Positions 43,504 through 51,796 of a DNA stretch of 64,000 bases are shown piece after piece. Made by a program: the position numbers and the translations under genes. The stretch is from Bacteroidetes bacterium GWF2_40_14 (GTDB lineage: Bacteria > Bacteroidota > Bacteroidia > Bacteroidales > UBA932). How positions within the stretch are numbered: the stretch's first letter is position 1; every line of letters starts with the position of its first letter. The notes beneath the pieces were generated by a model, which was not told where the DNA came from, did not search any database, and was given only the letters and a program-made list of their open reading frames with translations. The stretch is from NCBI GenBank assembly GCA_001769195.1, contig MEOK01000008.1:48354-112353 (forward strand). Reading direction: 5' to 3'.

Positions 43504-43535
43504 CAAAATTATAAAAAATGGTTGTTATTAACAAT
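43504..43535 (-). promoter_or_regulatory. promoter of LruC lipoprotein A
   Basis: On the minus strand, ATTG (43532-43535) precedes TAATTTTG (43504-43511) by 20 bases, a near-complete match to TTTG-N20-TAnnTTTG. The start codon at 43478 lies 25 bases further on. The rest of the 228-base gap to the TetR gene is AT-rich and shows no other clear site. Confidence 0.6.
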
Positions 43536-43706
43536 AAATCAGAGTTATCAACAAAAGATGACTGAGTATTATTGCCCTTTTTTGCCCCAATCTATGACAG
43601 GAATTTACAAGTGCAAAAAAAATAGTTGTGTGTTTGAAAATATTTATTTTAATTTGCTTATTAATAGAGCTATTAAATAAAGTTATTAATAATTATAATC
43701 CGGAGA

Positions 43707-44333
43707 ATGAGGGAAGCTGAGTCAACCATAAATACAGAGCAACAAATACTGGAGGTTGCAGAAGAGCTGTTTCTGAGTAAAGGGTTTGCTATGACTACAA
43801 CCACAGAGATTGCCAGAAGGGTTGGTTGTAACCAGGCTCTTGTCCACTACTATTTCAGAACAAAATACAACCTTTTTGAAAAACTTTTCGAGAAGAAATT
43901 TACCATACTTACCTCCGCAATATCTTCTGAACCTCAGAGAAATAGCGGATTAAAAGAAAAAATAGAGGCAATAACAAATAAACACATGGATGTGATTATT
44001 GCAAATCCCAAATTGCCTTTTTTGATTATCAATGAACTGACAACTAATCCTGCCAGATTTGAAAACATCGTCAGTAAACTGAGGGAGCAGTCACTGATAA
44101 TTCTAGGTGAGTTGGAAAAGGATATTGAAACTGAAATTAAAAAGGGGACAATAAGGGAAATATCGGCATTTGACCTGTTACTCAATATTCTTTCACTAAA
44201 CATATTTATGTTTCTGGCAAAACCTCTTTTACTTGGGGTAAGGAACCTGAATCCGGACGAATTTGACTCTTTTGTTCAAAAGAGAAGACAAGAGATAATC
44301 AAGACAATCTGGGGAGGAATTTGCATCAAATAA
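43707..44333 (+). CDS. TetR-family transcriptional regulator
   Basis: This 208-residue repressor has an N-terminal helix-turn-helix, TTTEIARRVGCNQALVHYYF, followed by a helical ligand-binding domain. It is the first gene of an efflux operon with TolC, HlyD and ABC genes (43-base gap to the next gene), the same layout as CecR with ybhGFSR in Escherichia coli. It probably represses its own operon and responds to an exported compound. I did not identify an operator. Confidence 0.9.
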   Translation: MREAESTINTEQQILEVAEELFLSKGFAMTTTTEIARRVGCNQALVHYYFRTKYNLFEKLFEKKFTILTSAISSEPQRNSGLKEKIEAITNKHMDVIIANPKLPFLIINELTTNPARFENIVSKLREQSLIILGELEKDIETEIKKGTIREISAFDLLLNILSLNIFMFLAKPLLLGVRNLNPDEFDSFVQKRRQEIIKTIWGGICIK

Positions 44334-44376
44334 TAAACGTTATTTACAACCAATATATTTTTATTTATTTACTCAC

Positions 44377-45633
44377 ATGAAAAAAATCCGACTATTTCTT
44401 ATAATACTTGCGACGTTTTTTGGCGCAGATTGTTTTGCCCAGTATACAATTGACTATTGTCAGACCAAAGCAAAGGATAATTATCCTATGATAGTTCAAT
44501 ACGGAATGATTGAGAGTTCCAGAGAATTCAGGTTAGACAATGCAAACAAAAACTTTCTCCCGCAAATATCTCTTAGTGCAAAGGCGAGTTATCAGTCTGA
44601 GGTAACTGAAATACCATTCACATTGCCCGGAGCTACTATTAAATCAATGAGCAAGGATCAGTACAGTGCTGTCGTACAGCTTGACCAGACCATCTGGGAT
44701 GGGGGTACTACAATGTCTCAAAAGGAGGGAATAAAGGCTCAGTCAGGTTTGGAAAAAAGCAAACTGGATGTGGATATTTATGCTTTAAAAGAGAGGGTTA
44801 ACCAGCTATTTTTTGGGATAGTACTGTTGAACGAGCAACTGCTCCAGACAGAAATACTCAAGAGAGAACTGGAGAGAAGTTATAATCAGGTCTCTTCATA
44901 TATGCATAATGGTATGGCAAACCAATCAGATATTGATGCAGTAAAAGTAGAGCAGCTGAACACGCTTCAACGAGAGACAGAGATTCTTGCAAACAAGGAG
45001 GCTTTCATCTCAATGCTATCTGCAATGTTAGGAGAAAAGATTAACTCCGATGCAACATTCGAAAAACCAGCCACTCCAGGCTATTCCAAAGAGAATAAAC
45101 GACCCGAGTTGGATTTTTTTCAAGCGCAAGGCTTGTTTTATGACAGTCAGGCATCTTTAATCGCTGCAAAAAACAGAATCAAGGCCGGGGCTTATATTCA
45201 GGTGGGTTACGGAAGGCCCGGACTCAATATGTTAAAGGCAGAATTTTCGCCATTTTATATTGCAGGGGTAAAAGTTGCCTGGAACCTTGGGGGGGTCTAT
45301 ACAAAAAAAAATGAGCTTAAGCTTATAGATATCAGCAGGAGAACAGCAGACAATCAAAAAGAGATATTTCTATACAATTCAAACCTCAAGAGTACCCAAC
45401 AATCTGTGGCAATAAACAAAATAAAGATGCTCATGGAGAGAGATGACGAGCTGATTACCTTGAGGGAGAACATTAAAAAGGCGGCAGAGGTAAAACTGCA
45501 AAATGGAACAATTTCGGTTTCAGAACTTCTAAGGGAGATAAATCTTCTGGATATTGCAAGAACCAACAGGGCAAGGCATGATATTGAACTGATTATGGCA
45601 ATTTATGATCTTAAGAATACGACAAATAACTAA
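44377..45633 (+). CDS. TolC-family outer membrane efflux protein
   Basis: This full-length OEP has 418 residues, with a signal peptide (ADCFAQ) followed by two helix-strand-helix repeats. SAKASYQSEVTEIPF marks the first strand pair and GAYIQVGYGRPGLNML the second. It forms the outer membrane tunnel of the tripartite efflux system encoded by the next genes. Unlike the polysaccharide-locus protein at 17994-18737, it has both halves. Confidence 0.88.
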   Translation: MKKIRLFLIILATFFGADCFAQYTIDYCQTKAKDNYPMIVQYGMIESSREFRLDNANKNFLPQISLSAKASYQSEVTEIPFTLPGATIKSMSKDQYSAVVQLDQTIWDGGTTMSQKEGIKAQSGLEKSKLDVDIYALKERVNQLFFGIVLLNEQLLQTEILKRELERSYNQVSSYMHNGMANQSDIDAVKVEQLNTLQRETEILANKEAFISMLSAMLGEKINSDATFEKPATPGYSKENKRPELDFFQAQGLFYDSQASLIAAKNRIKAGAYIQVGYGRPGLNMLKAEFSPFYIAGVKVAWNLGGVYTKKNELKLIDISRRTADNQKEIFLYNSNLKSTQQSVAINKIKMLMERDDELITLRENIKKAAEVKLQNGTISVSELLREINLLDIARTNRARHDIELIMAIYDLKNTTNN

Positions 45634-45652
45634 AGAAATAATTAAAAGATAT

Positions 45653-46558
45653 ATGAAAAATTCAGCTTTAATACTAGCGGTTTTACTTGCATCGGCTCTA
45701 ATTCCCTCTTGTGGAAATAAAGGAACGGAATATGATATTTCGGGTAATTTCGAGGCGACAGAAATTATAGTCTCATCGGAGGCAAATGGAAAAATTCTGG
45801 AATTCAACATTGAAGAGGGCGTAGTTCTGGATGCCGGCCAATATCTCGGATATGTAGATAGTATACAACTTCAGCTGCAAAAGCAGAGACTTCTTGCAAG
45901 TAACGGTGCCGTTATAAGCAGAAGGGCAGATGTGACAAAACAGATAGCAGTTACAAGGCAACAGATTGCAAATCTGCAGATAGAAAAACAGAGAGCTAAT
46001 AATCTAATAAGTGCAAATGCCGGGAACAAAAAATTGCTTGACGATATAAATGCTCAGATTTCAACTTTGGAGAGACAACTTGATGCCCAGAAATCGAACC
46101 TTGAAAAAGGGAACAACAGTGTTGACAAAGAGAGTGCCGCACTGGAGATTCAGGTTGCACAGCTTCAGGATCAGCTCGACAAATGTAAGATTACAACTCC
46201 TATCAAGGGTACCGTTCTGGCAAAATATGCAGAGAAGGGAGAGATTACAGCTATGGGAAAACCACTTTTCAAGATTGCAAATATAGACAACATAATATTG
46301 AGAGCTTACATGACTTCCGGCCAGCTTTCGAAATTGAAAATTGGTCAGATAGTAAAGGTTTATGCAGATTTTGGAGATGATGCTCAAAAGGAGTACGAGG
46401 GGAAAATTTCCTGGATTTCAGACAAGGCAGAGTTTACTCCCAAGACAATCCAGACTAAAGATGAGAGGGCAAATCTGGTCTACGCAACTAAAATACTAGT
46501 GAAAAACGACGGTTTTCTCAAAATAGGCATGTATGGCCAGGTAAATTTTGGCAACTAA
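45653..46558 (+). CDS. HlyD-family membrane fusion protein (YbhG-like)
   Basis: This 301-residue periplasmic adaptor links the ABC permeases to the TolC tunnel. The N-terminal signal with IPSC suggests a lipoprotein. ISGNFEATEIIVSSEANGKI is split around a coiled-coil hairpin (about 75-175, KQRLLASNG onward), and the biotinyl-lipoyl half returns at ITTPIKGTVLAKYAEKGE. The frame is open 48 bases upstream inside tolC, but ATG 45653 precedes the signal peptide. Confidence 0.9.
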   Translation: MKNSALILAVLLASALIPSCGNKGTEYDISGNFEATEIIVSSEANGKILEFNIEEGVVLDAGQYLGYVDSIQLQLQKQRLLASNGAVISRRADVTKQIAVTRQQIANLQIEKQRANNLISANAGNKKLLDDINAQISTLERQLDAQKSNLEKGNNSVDKESAALEIQVAQLQDQLDKCKITTPIKGTVLAKYAEKGEITAMGKPLFKIANIDNIILRAYMTSGQLSKLKIGQIVKVYADFGDDAQKEYEGKISWISDKAEFTPKTIQTKDERANLVYATKILVKNDGFLKIGMYGQVNFGN

Positions 46559-46570
46559 CTGTTAAACAAT

Positions 46571-47476
46571 ATGTACAGCGTTACAGCAGACAATTTGGAG
46601 ATAAGCTACGGAACAGTAAAGGCGCTAAGAGGGGTTAGCTTTCAGGTTTCCCGGGGAGAGATGTTCGGGCTCATAGGACCTGACGGAGCGGGCAAGACAT
46701 CGCTCTTCAGGATTCTTACAACTTTGCTGCTGGCAGATGCCGGCAGTGCAACTGTTGACGGATTCGACGTTGTAAAAGATTACAAGGAAATTCGCGGAAG
46801 AGTAGGGTATATGCCAGGTAAGTTCTCGCTCTATCAGGACCTTTCGGTAGAAGAGAACCTGGAGTTTTTTGCTACTCTGTTCAACACTACCATAAAGGAG
46901 AACTATCATCTTATCAAAGACATTTACCGGCACATAGAGCCTTTCAAGACGAGAAAGGCGGGGGCATTGTCCGGGGGGATGAAGCAGAAGTTGGCACTGA
47001 GTTGTGCCCTCATCCATAAACCATCGGTACTTTTTCTGGATGAACCCACAACAGGTGTGGACCCGGTTTCCAGGAAGGAGTTCTGGGAGATGCTCAAGAG
47101 GCTCAAACAACAGAATATTACAATTATAGTCTCTACTCCATATATGGATGAAGCAATAATCTGCGACAGGATTGCTCTTATAAACGAGGGCAAATTCATG
47201 CAAATTGAAACGCCACAGAATATAATCAGTGCCTTTGGGAAAAAATTGTTTGCTGTTACAGGAGACAACATGTCAAGGTTGTTGAACGATGTAAGGGAAA
47301 TGGATATTGTAAGCAGTGCCTTTGCCTTTGGCGATGAACATCATGTCACACTCAGGAATCCTATGCTCGACCATACGGATATTGAGGCTGGACTGCTTGA
47401 AAAAGGGTGTTCCAATATCTTTGTAAAGGAGATAAATGCAGGAATAGAAGATTGTTATATGGCTCTTTCACAATAA
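46571..47476 (+). CDS. ABC transporter ATPase, YbhF N-half-like, altered H-loop
   Basis: This 301-residue ABC ATPase has Walker A GPDGAGKTS, a canonical signature ALSGGMKQ and Walker B VLFLDEPTTG. Where most ABC proteins have the H-loop histidine (STHYMDEA), this one reads STPYMDEA, proline for histidine. Escherichia coli YbhF carries two such ATPases in one chain; here they are two genes, 6 bases apart. As the first half of that pair it would give a good signature to its partner's site but have a weakened site of its own. Confidence 0.9.
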   Translation: MYSVTADNLEISYGTVKALRGVSFQVSRGEMFGLIGPDGAGKTSLFRILTTLLLADAGSATVDGFDVVKDYKEIRGRVGYMPGKFSLYQDLSVEENLEFFATLFNTTIKENYHLIKDIYRHIEPFKTRKAGALSGGMKQKLALSCALIHKPSVLFLDEPTTGVDPVSRKEFWEMLKRLKQQNITIIVSTPYMDEAIICDRIALINEGKFMQIETPQNIISAFGKKLFAVTGDNMSRLLNDVREMDIVSSAFAFGDEHHVTLRNPMLDHTDIEAGLLEKGCSNIFVKEINAGIEDCYMALSQ

Positions 47477-47482
47477 CAGGAA

Positions 47483-48247
47483 ATGATGAACGAAGTAGAA
47501 CAAGATAGGCAGCAGGTAATAAAGGTAGAGCATCTTACCAAGAGGTTTGGCCATTTTACAGCAGTAGACAATATCTCCTTTGAAGTATACAAGGGAGAAA
47601 TCTTTGGATTTCTCGGGGCTAACGGAGCAGGCAAGACTACAGCCATGAAAATGCTTTGTGGTCTTAGTAAACCTACTTCCGGCAAGGGGAGCGTAGCAGG
47701 ATACAACATAGAGAAAGAGTCAGAAAGCGTCAAGGCCAATATTGGATATATGAGTCAGAAGTTCTCTCTTTACGAAGATTTAAAAGTGTGGGAGAATTTC
47801 AGGTTATTTGGAGGCATTTATGGTGTCAATGATAAAGAGATTGGCCCAAGGACAGATGAAATGCTTGCGCAACTGGGTTTTGAAAAAGAGAAAAATTCAT
47901 TGGTAAGTTCACTGCCGCTCGGCTGGAAACAGAAATTAGCATTTTCAGTAGCAATTTTCCATGAACCGAAAATTGTGTTTTTGGATGAGCCTACCGGTGG
48001 AGTGGATCCTGTAACGCGACGACAGTTCTGGGAGCTTATTTACAAGGCGTCTGACAGAGGAATCACGGTTTTTGTGACAACTCACTATATGGATGAGGCT
48101 GAGTATTGCAACAGGGTTTCAATAATGGTAGATGGCAGGATAGATGCTTTGGACTCGCCAAGGAATCTCAAGAGTATTTATAATGCTGCAAATATGAATG
48201 AGGTGTTCATACATCTGGCAGGGGGTTCAAACAGAAAAGCAGATTAA
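47483..48247 (+). CDS. ABC transporter ATPase, YbhF C-half-like, altered signature
   Basis: This 254-residue ABC ATPase has Walker A GANGAGKTT, Walker B IVFLDEPTGG and an intact H-loop TTHYMDEAEYC. The LSGGQ signature is replaced by LPLGWKQ, as in the second ATPase of YbhF. Paired with the preceding ATPase, its own ATP site would use the partner's good LSGGM, giving one consensus site and one degenerate site. It drives the two permeases encoded next. Confidence 0.9.
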   Translation: MMNEVEQDRQQVIKVEHLTKRFGHFTAVDNISFEVYKGEIFGFLGANGAGKTTAMKMLCGLSKPTSGKGSVAGYNIEKESESVKANIGYMSQKFSLYEDLKVWENFRLFGGIYGVNDKEIGPRTDEMLAQLGFEKEKNSLVSSLPLGWKQKLAFSVAIFHEPKIVFLDEPTGGVDPVTRRQFWELIYKASDRGITVFVTTHYMDEAEYCNRVSIMVDGRIDALDSPRNLKSIYNAANMNEVFIHLAGGSNRKAD

Positions 48248-48260
48248 ACATTTACGGGAG

Positions 48261-49394
48261 ATGAAACAGTTTTTAGTATTCGTAAGGAAGGAGTTCTATC
48301 ACATTTTCAGAGATGTGAGGACAGTTATGATTCTTCTGCTGATGCCTGTCGTTCAGATTATTTTGTTCGGCTTTGCCTTGTCAAGCGAGGTGAACAATGT
48401 AAAAATTGCCATTTTCGATCCCTCAAAGGATCATGCAACTCAGTTGATTACTGAAAGAATATCGGCAAGCAAATATTTTAAGGTTGTAAAGATGATATCA
48501 GATCCTGACGATGTTGAATCACTCTTTAAGTCTGGCAAAGCAAACATAGTACTTTTATACAGTGAGAAGTTCCATGAAAATTTAATTCATACCGGGCACG
48601 CGCAGATACAGCTAATAACAGATGGAACGGAACCTAATACTGCCAATGCTGTCACAAGATATGCCACAAATATAATTATGGCCAGCCAGAAGGAGCTTCT
48701 GCAAAGTCAGGTTCCGTCGGTAACACGCCCGGCAATAACTTCAGAAATCATTATAATTCCTGAGGTAAAATTGCTGTACAATCCTCAGATGAAGAGCTCC
48801 TACAATTTTGTGCCCGGGGTGATGGGGCTTATACTCATGCTTATATGCGCAATGATGACATCAATTTCAATTGTCAGAGAGAAGGAGGTAGGCACAATGG
48901 AGGTTTTGCTTGTTTCTCCAATGAGACCCATATATATTATCATATCTAAAGCTGTTCCGTACTTTGTTCTTTCATTTGTGAACCTTACTACAATATTACT
49001 GCTGGCTGTTTTTGTTCTGGGTGTTCCTATATCTGGCAGTCTTTTCTGGCTTATTTTCATATCCCTTATCTTTATTCTGGTTGCTCTCTCAATAGGTCTT
49101 CTGATTTCCACATTGGTAGATACACAGGTAGCAGCCATGCTCATATCGGGGATGGTCTTCATGATGCCGACAATGGTGCTTTCCGGCATGATTTATCCTG
49201 TGGAGAATATGCCGTGGATACTAAGACTCATCAGTAATTTCATTCCTGCAAAGTGGTATATTATTGCAGTAAAAAAACTGATGATTCAGGGACTTTCAAT
49301 AGATTCTGCATTTTTGGAACTTGGCGTGTTATTTACAATGGCTATGGTTTTTATATTGATAAGCTTGAAAATGTTCAAAAAACGACTTGCATGA
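48261..49394 (+). CDS. ABC-2 type permease (YbhS-like)
   Basis: This 377-residue ABC-2 permease has one N-terminal helix (VMILLLMPVVQIILFGFAL), a large extracytoplasmic domain (about 50-185) and five C-terminal helices. REKEVGTMEVLLVSPM is the family motif after the second helix. The frame is open 63 bases upstream, but ATG 48261 is 13 bases after the ATPase stop and gives the normal N terminus. It forms a heterodimer with the next permease. Confidence 0.9.
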   Translation: MKQFLVFVRKEFYHIFRDVRTVMILLLMPVVQIILFGFALSSEVNNVKIAIFDPSKDHATQLITERISASKYFKVVKMISDPDDVESLFKSGKANIVLLYSEKFHENLIHTGHAQIQLITDGTEPNTANAVTRYATNIIMASQKELLQSQVPSVTRPAITSEIIIIPEVKLLYNPQMKSSYNFVPGVMGLILMLICAMMTSISIVREKEVGTMEVLLVSPMRPIYIIISKAVPYFVLSFVNLTTILLLAVFVLGVPISGSLFWLIFISLIFILVALSIGLLISTLVDTQVAAMLISGMVFMMPTMVLSGMIYPVENMPWILRLISNFIPAKWYIIAVKKLMIQGLSIDSAFLELGVLFTMAMVFILISLKMFKKRLA

Positions 49395-49395
49395 T

Positions 49396-50487
49396 ATGTT
49401 AAAATATTTAATTGAGAAAGAGTTCAAACATATAAGACGGAATAAATTTCTGCCCAGACTTATACTGTTCTTCCCAACCATGATGATGATTGTACTTCCA
49501 TGGGCTGCAAACCTTGATGTAAAAGATATTGATGTTGCTGTAGTGAACCGTGACCACAGCCAGCTCTCGGGTAAACTTGCAGAAAAAATATCGGCTTCGG
49601 CCTATTTCAATCTAAGCAGTGTTTCTGAAAGTTACAACAATGCGCTTAAAACGCTTGATAAGGGTGATGCAGACATAATCCTTGAAATTCCGGAGGGTTT
49701 CGAGAAATCTCTTGTAAAGGAGGGTAATGCAAAGGTGCTTATAGCGGCAAATGCTGTCAACGGAACCAAGGCGGGAATGGGTAGTGCATATCTTGTATCC
49801 ATAATTTCCGATTATTCCAGAGAGCTTAACAACCAAACGATTACAAGAGGAATAGAGATTGTTCCCCAAAACAGATACAATCCTGCAATGGACTATAAGA
49901 AATTCATGGTCCCTGCGTTGATGGTCATGTTGCTGACAATCCTGTGCGGGTTTTTGCCTGCACTCAATATTGTTTCAGAAAAAGAGATAGGCACAATAGA
50001 ACAGATTAACGTGACTCCGGTGGGCAAATTCACATTTATTCTTGCCAAACTTATACCTTACTGGCTGATTGGCTTTGTGGTACTTACAATTGCTGTTATA
50101 ATCGGGAGAGTCATATACGGGATAACCCCGCAGGGGAGCCTTTTCACATTTTATCTGCTTGCATCTGTCTTTGTATTTGTTGTGTCGGGTTTCGGGCTCG
50201 TGATCTCGAACTACTCAAACACAATGCAACAGGCTATGTTTGTGATGTTTTTCTTTATGCTCATATTCATTCTTATGAGCGGCCTTTTCACACCGGTTGA
50301 AAGCATGCCCAAATGGGCACAGATAATAACCCTCTTCAACCCCATGAAATACTTCATAGAGATTATGAGAATGGTATATCTTAAGGGTAGCGGACTTGAT
50401 GCACTTACAAGACAAATATCTGCATTGCTGGGTTTTGCTGTATTGTTCAATAGCTGGGCCGTTTTAAGTTACAGGAAGAGCAGATAG
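49396..50487 (+). CDS. ABC-2 type permease (YbhR-like)
   Basis: This 363-residue ABC-2 permease is homologous to the preceding gene product. It has an N-terminal helix (LPRLILFFPTMMMIVLPWA), an extracytoplasmic domain and five helices after SEKEIGTIEQINVTPV. ATG 49396 lies one base after the upstream stop; the upstream TTG 49387 in frame is less likely. It is the last gene of the TetR-regulated export operon. Confidence 0.9.
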   Translation: MLKYLIEKEFKHIRRNKFLPRLILFFPTMMMIVLPWAANLDVKDIDVAVVNRDHSQLSGKLAEKISASAYFNLSSVSESYNNALKTLDKGDADIILEIPEGFEKSLVKEGNAKVLIAANAVNGTKAGMGSAYLVSIISDYSRELNNQTITRGIEIVPQNRYNPAMDYKKFMVPALMVMLLTILCGFLPALNIVSEKEIGTIEQINVTPVGKFTFILAKLIPYWLIGFVVLTIAVIIGRVIYGITPQGSLFTFYLLASVFVFVVSGFGLVISNYSNTMQQAMFVMFFFMLIFILMSGLFTPVESMPKWAQIITLFNPMKYFIEIMRMVYLKGSGLDALTRQISALLGFAVLFNSWAVLSYRKSR

Positions 50488-50498
50488 CTGTAATACAG

Positions 50499-51092
50499 TT
50501 AAAGCCGGGCATCTTTAATCAGAAACTTCGCCAGCTCCCGGCCACCTTTTGCAAAGGACTCCTGAACCCTGAACCCTACATCATAGTCATTTCCACCAAA
50601 ACTGTTAGCCGATGCTTCCTTTACAATAACAGAGGCTATCTCTTTTCCATCAGAATCGGTTATGATACATGTAAAATCGACCGAAGCATTACGCCTGGCA
50701 ACACCAACATTAAAGCCTGGTTCAATAAGATCGACATTTATCTTGATTAGTATATCACCCGACCCAAGGTTAGCATTAATGCCTTTTTCTCCAATATATT
50801 TTGAAAACAGTTCAATGAATTTTGGCTCGAACCTCTCACTCCTGTCGGCAAGCCACTCTCTGTGCCATGCATCTCCGGAACCGGATTTCTTTTTATTGTA
50901 ATCAGAAATCTTCTCCTGAACATATCTCGCTTCATCTAGTTTACCCACTTTCATGTTTTCATATGTGAATGATACCCCAATGTTTTTTGTACTTTTCAGT
51001 ACATCAAGATTGCCGGAAGTTCTTTTTATACTCTGGCCCGATGCGACAACTCCGATACATAGAATCAGAGTAATCAAAATAAATTTTTTCAT
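50499..51092 (-). CDS. secreted protein of unknown function
   Basis: This 197-residue protein has a signal peptide ending near VASGQ. The mature part starts with IGVSFTYENMKVGKLDEARYV and ends with ESFAKGGRELAKFLIKDARL. I do not recognise a named family. The charged middle section (SDYNKKKSGSGDAWHREW) and beta-rich second half suggest a soluble periplasmic domain. It is the second gene of a pair with 51114-51731 (21-base gap), whose mature N-terminus (YGVDFTLVKTFG) looks related in pattern, so they may work together. Confidence 0.65.
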   Translation of the reverse strand: MKKFILITLILCIGVVASGQSIKRTSGNLDVLKSTKNIGVSFTYENMKVGKLDEARYVQEKISDYNKKKSGSGDAWHREWLADRSERFEPKFIELFSKYIGEKGINANLGSGDILIKINVDLIEPGFNVGVARRNASVDFTCIITDSDGKEIASVIVKEASANSFGGNDYDVGFRVQESFAKGGRELAKFLIKDARL

Positions 51093-51113
51093 GATGATTT
51101 TGTTCGAAGAAAA

Positions 51114-51731
51114 TTACAGCTTGAATATTTTTTCAAGAGGTCCCGCCCAGTAGTTTCTCAGCCCGAAACCTCCTGCCTTTGCAGAGACTCTGTCTGCAAA
51201 TACAATTTTTTTTGTTTTGACATTGAAGCAAACAGCAATAAAGTTACCAAGGCCATCTTCTTTGTTGAGAAGTTCGGCAATATAAATTACACCATATCCG
51301 GTATCCTTTCCGGTATTGAAAGACTTGATGAGAGAAGCAAGTGCGGTATCGTCTATTCTGAAAGCTTTGTTGTAAGTAGGCATTCCGGCTTCGTTCATAA
51401 CTCTTGCTCTGTAGATTGCTTCGTCTATGTTTACGTTGTCAAATGTTGTAAACTGAATTTTTTTGAGTTCTGCCGATTGATCAATTTCCCTTACATATTT
51501 TGCAAAGAAATTGCCATACTGATATTTCTTTGTCTCTGTTACAATAAGTTTGTTGATCTCTTCAAAGGCTTTTGCAACCTTACCAGCCTCTTCCTTAACT
51601 CCAAACGTTTTAACCAAGGTGAAATCCACACCATAAAAATTCATTTTTGGGACTTGCTGACCTTCTCCTTTCCCGATAGAAAATACCAACCCAGGTATGA
51701 TCATAAACAAGAGTAACAATAGTTTTTTCAT
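51114..51731 (-). CDS. secreted protein of unknown function
   Basis: This 205-residue protein has an N-terminal signal peptide (about 20 residues, LVFSIG). The mature protein begins with FYGVDFTLVKTFGVKEEAGKV and ends with GGFGLRNYWAGPLEKIFKL. No domain I can name. An in-frame ATG 36 bases upstream would put 12 residues before the signal peptide, so 51731 is preferred. It lies upstream of the similar-sized secreted protein gene at 50499-51092 and downstream of LruC protein B. Confidence 0.65.
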   Translation of the reverse strand: MKKLLLLLFMIIPGLVFSIGKGEGQQVPKMNFYGVDFTLVKTFGVKEEAGKVAKAFEEINKLIVTETKKYQYGNFFAKYVREIDQSAELKKIQFTTFDNVNIDEAIYRARVMNEAGMPTYNKAFRIDDTALASLIKSFNTGKDTGYGVIYIAELLNKEDGLGNFIAVCFNVKTKKIVFADRVSAKAGGFGLRNYWAGPLEKIFKL

Positions 51732-51796
51732 AGTTATAATTTTTATCTGCAAAGCAGCTTTTGACAAGTAAAAATAATAAAAAAAATTATAAGTTG

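Noticed and set aside
43465..43680. Possible 71-residue plus-strand gene between the LruC and TetR genes
   Set aside because: It overlaps the LruC start and its promoter, has an unusual composition and no recognisable features.
50488..50498. Possible terminator between the permease and secreted-protein genes
   Set aside because: Only a very short CTGTA/TACAG palindrome is present, without a T-run; it is too small to call.
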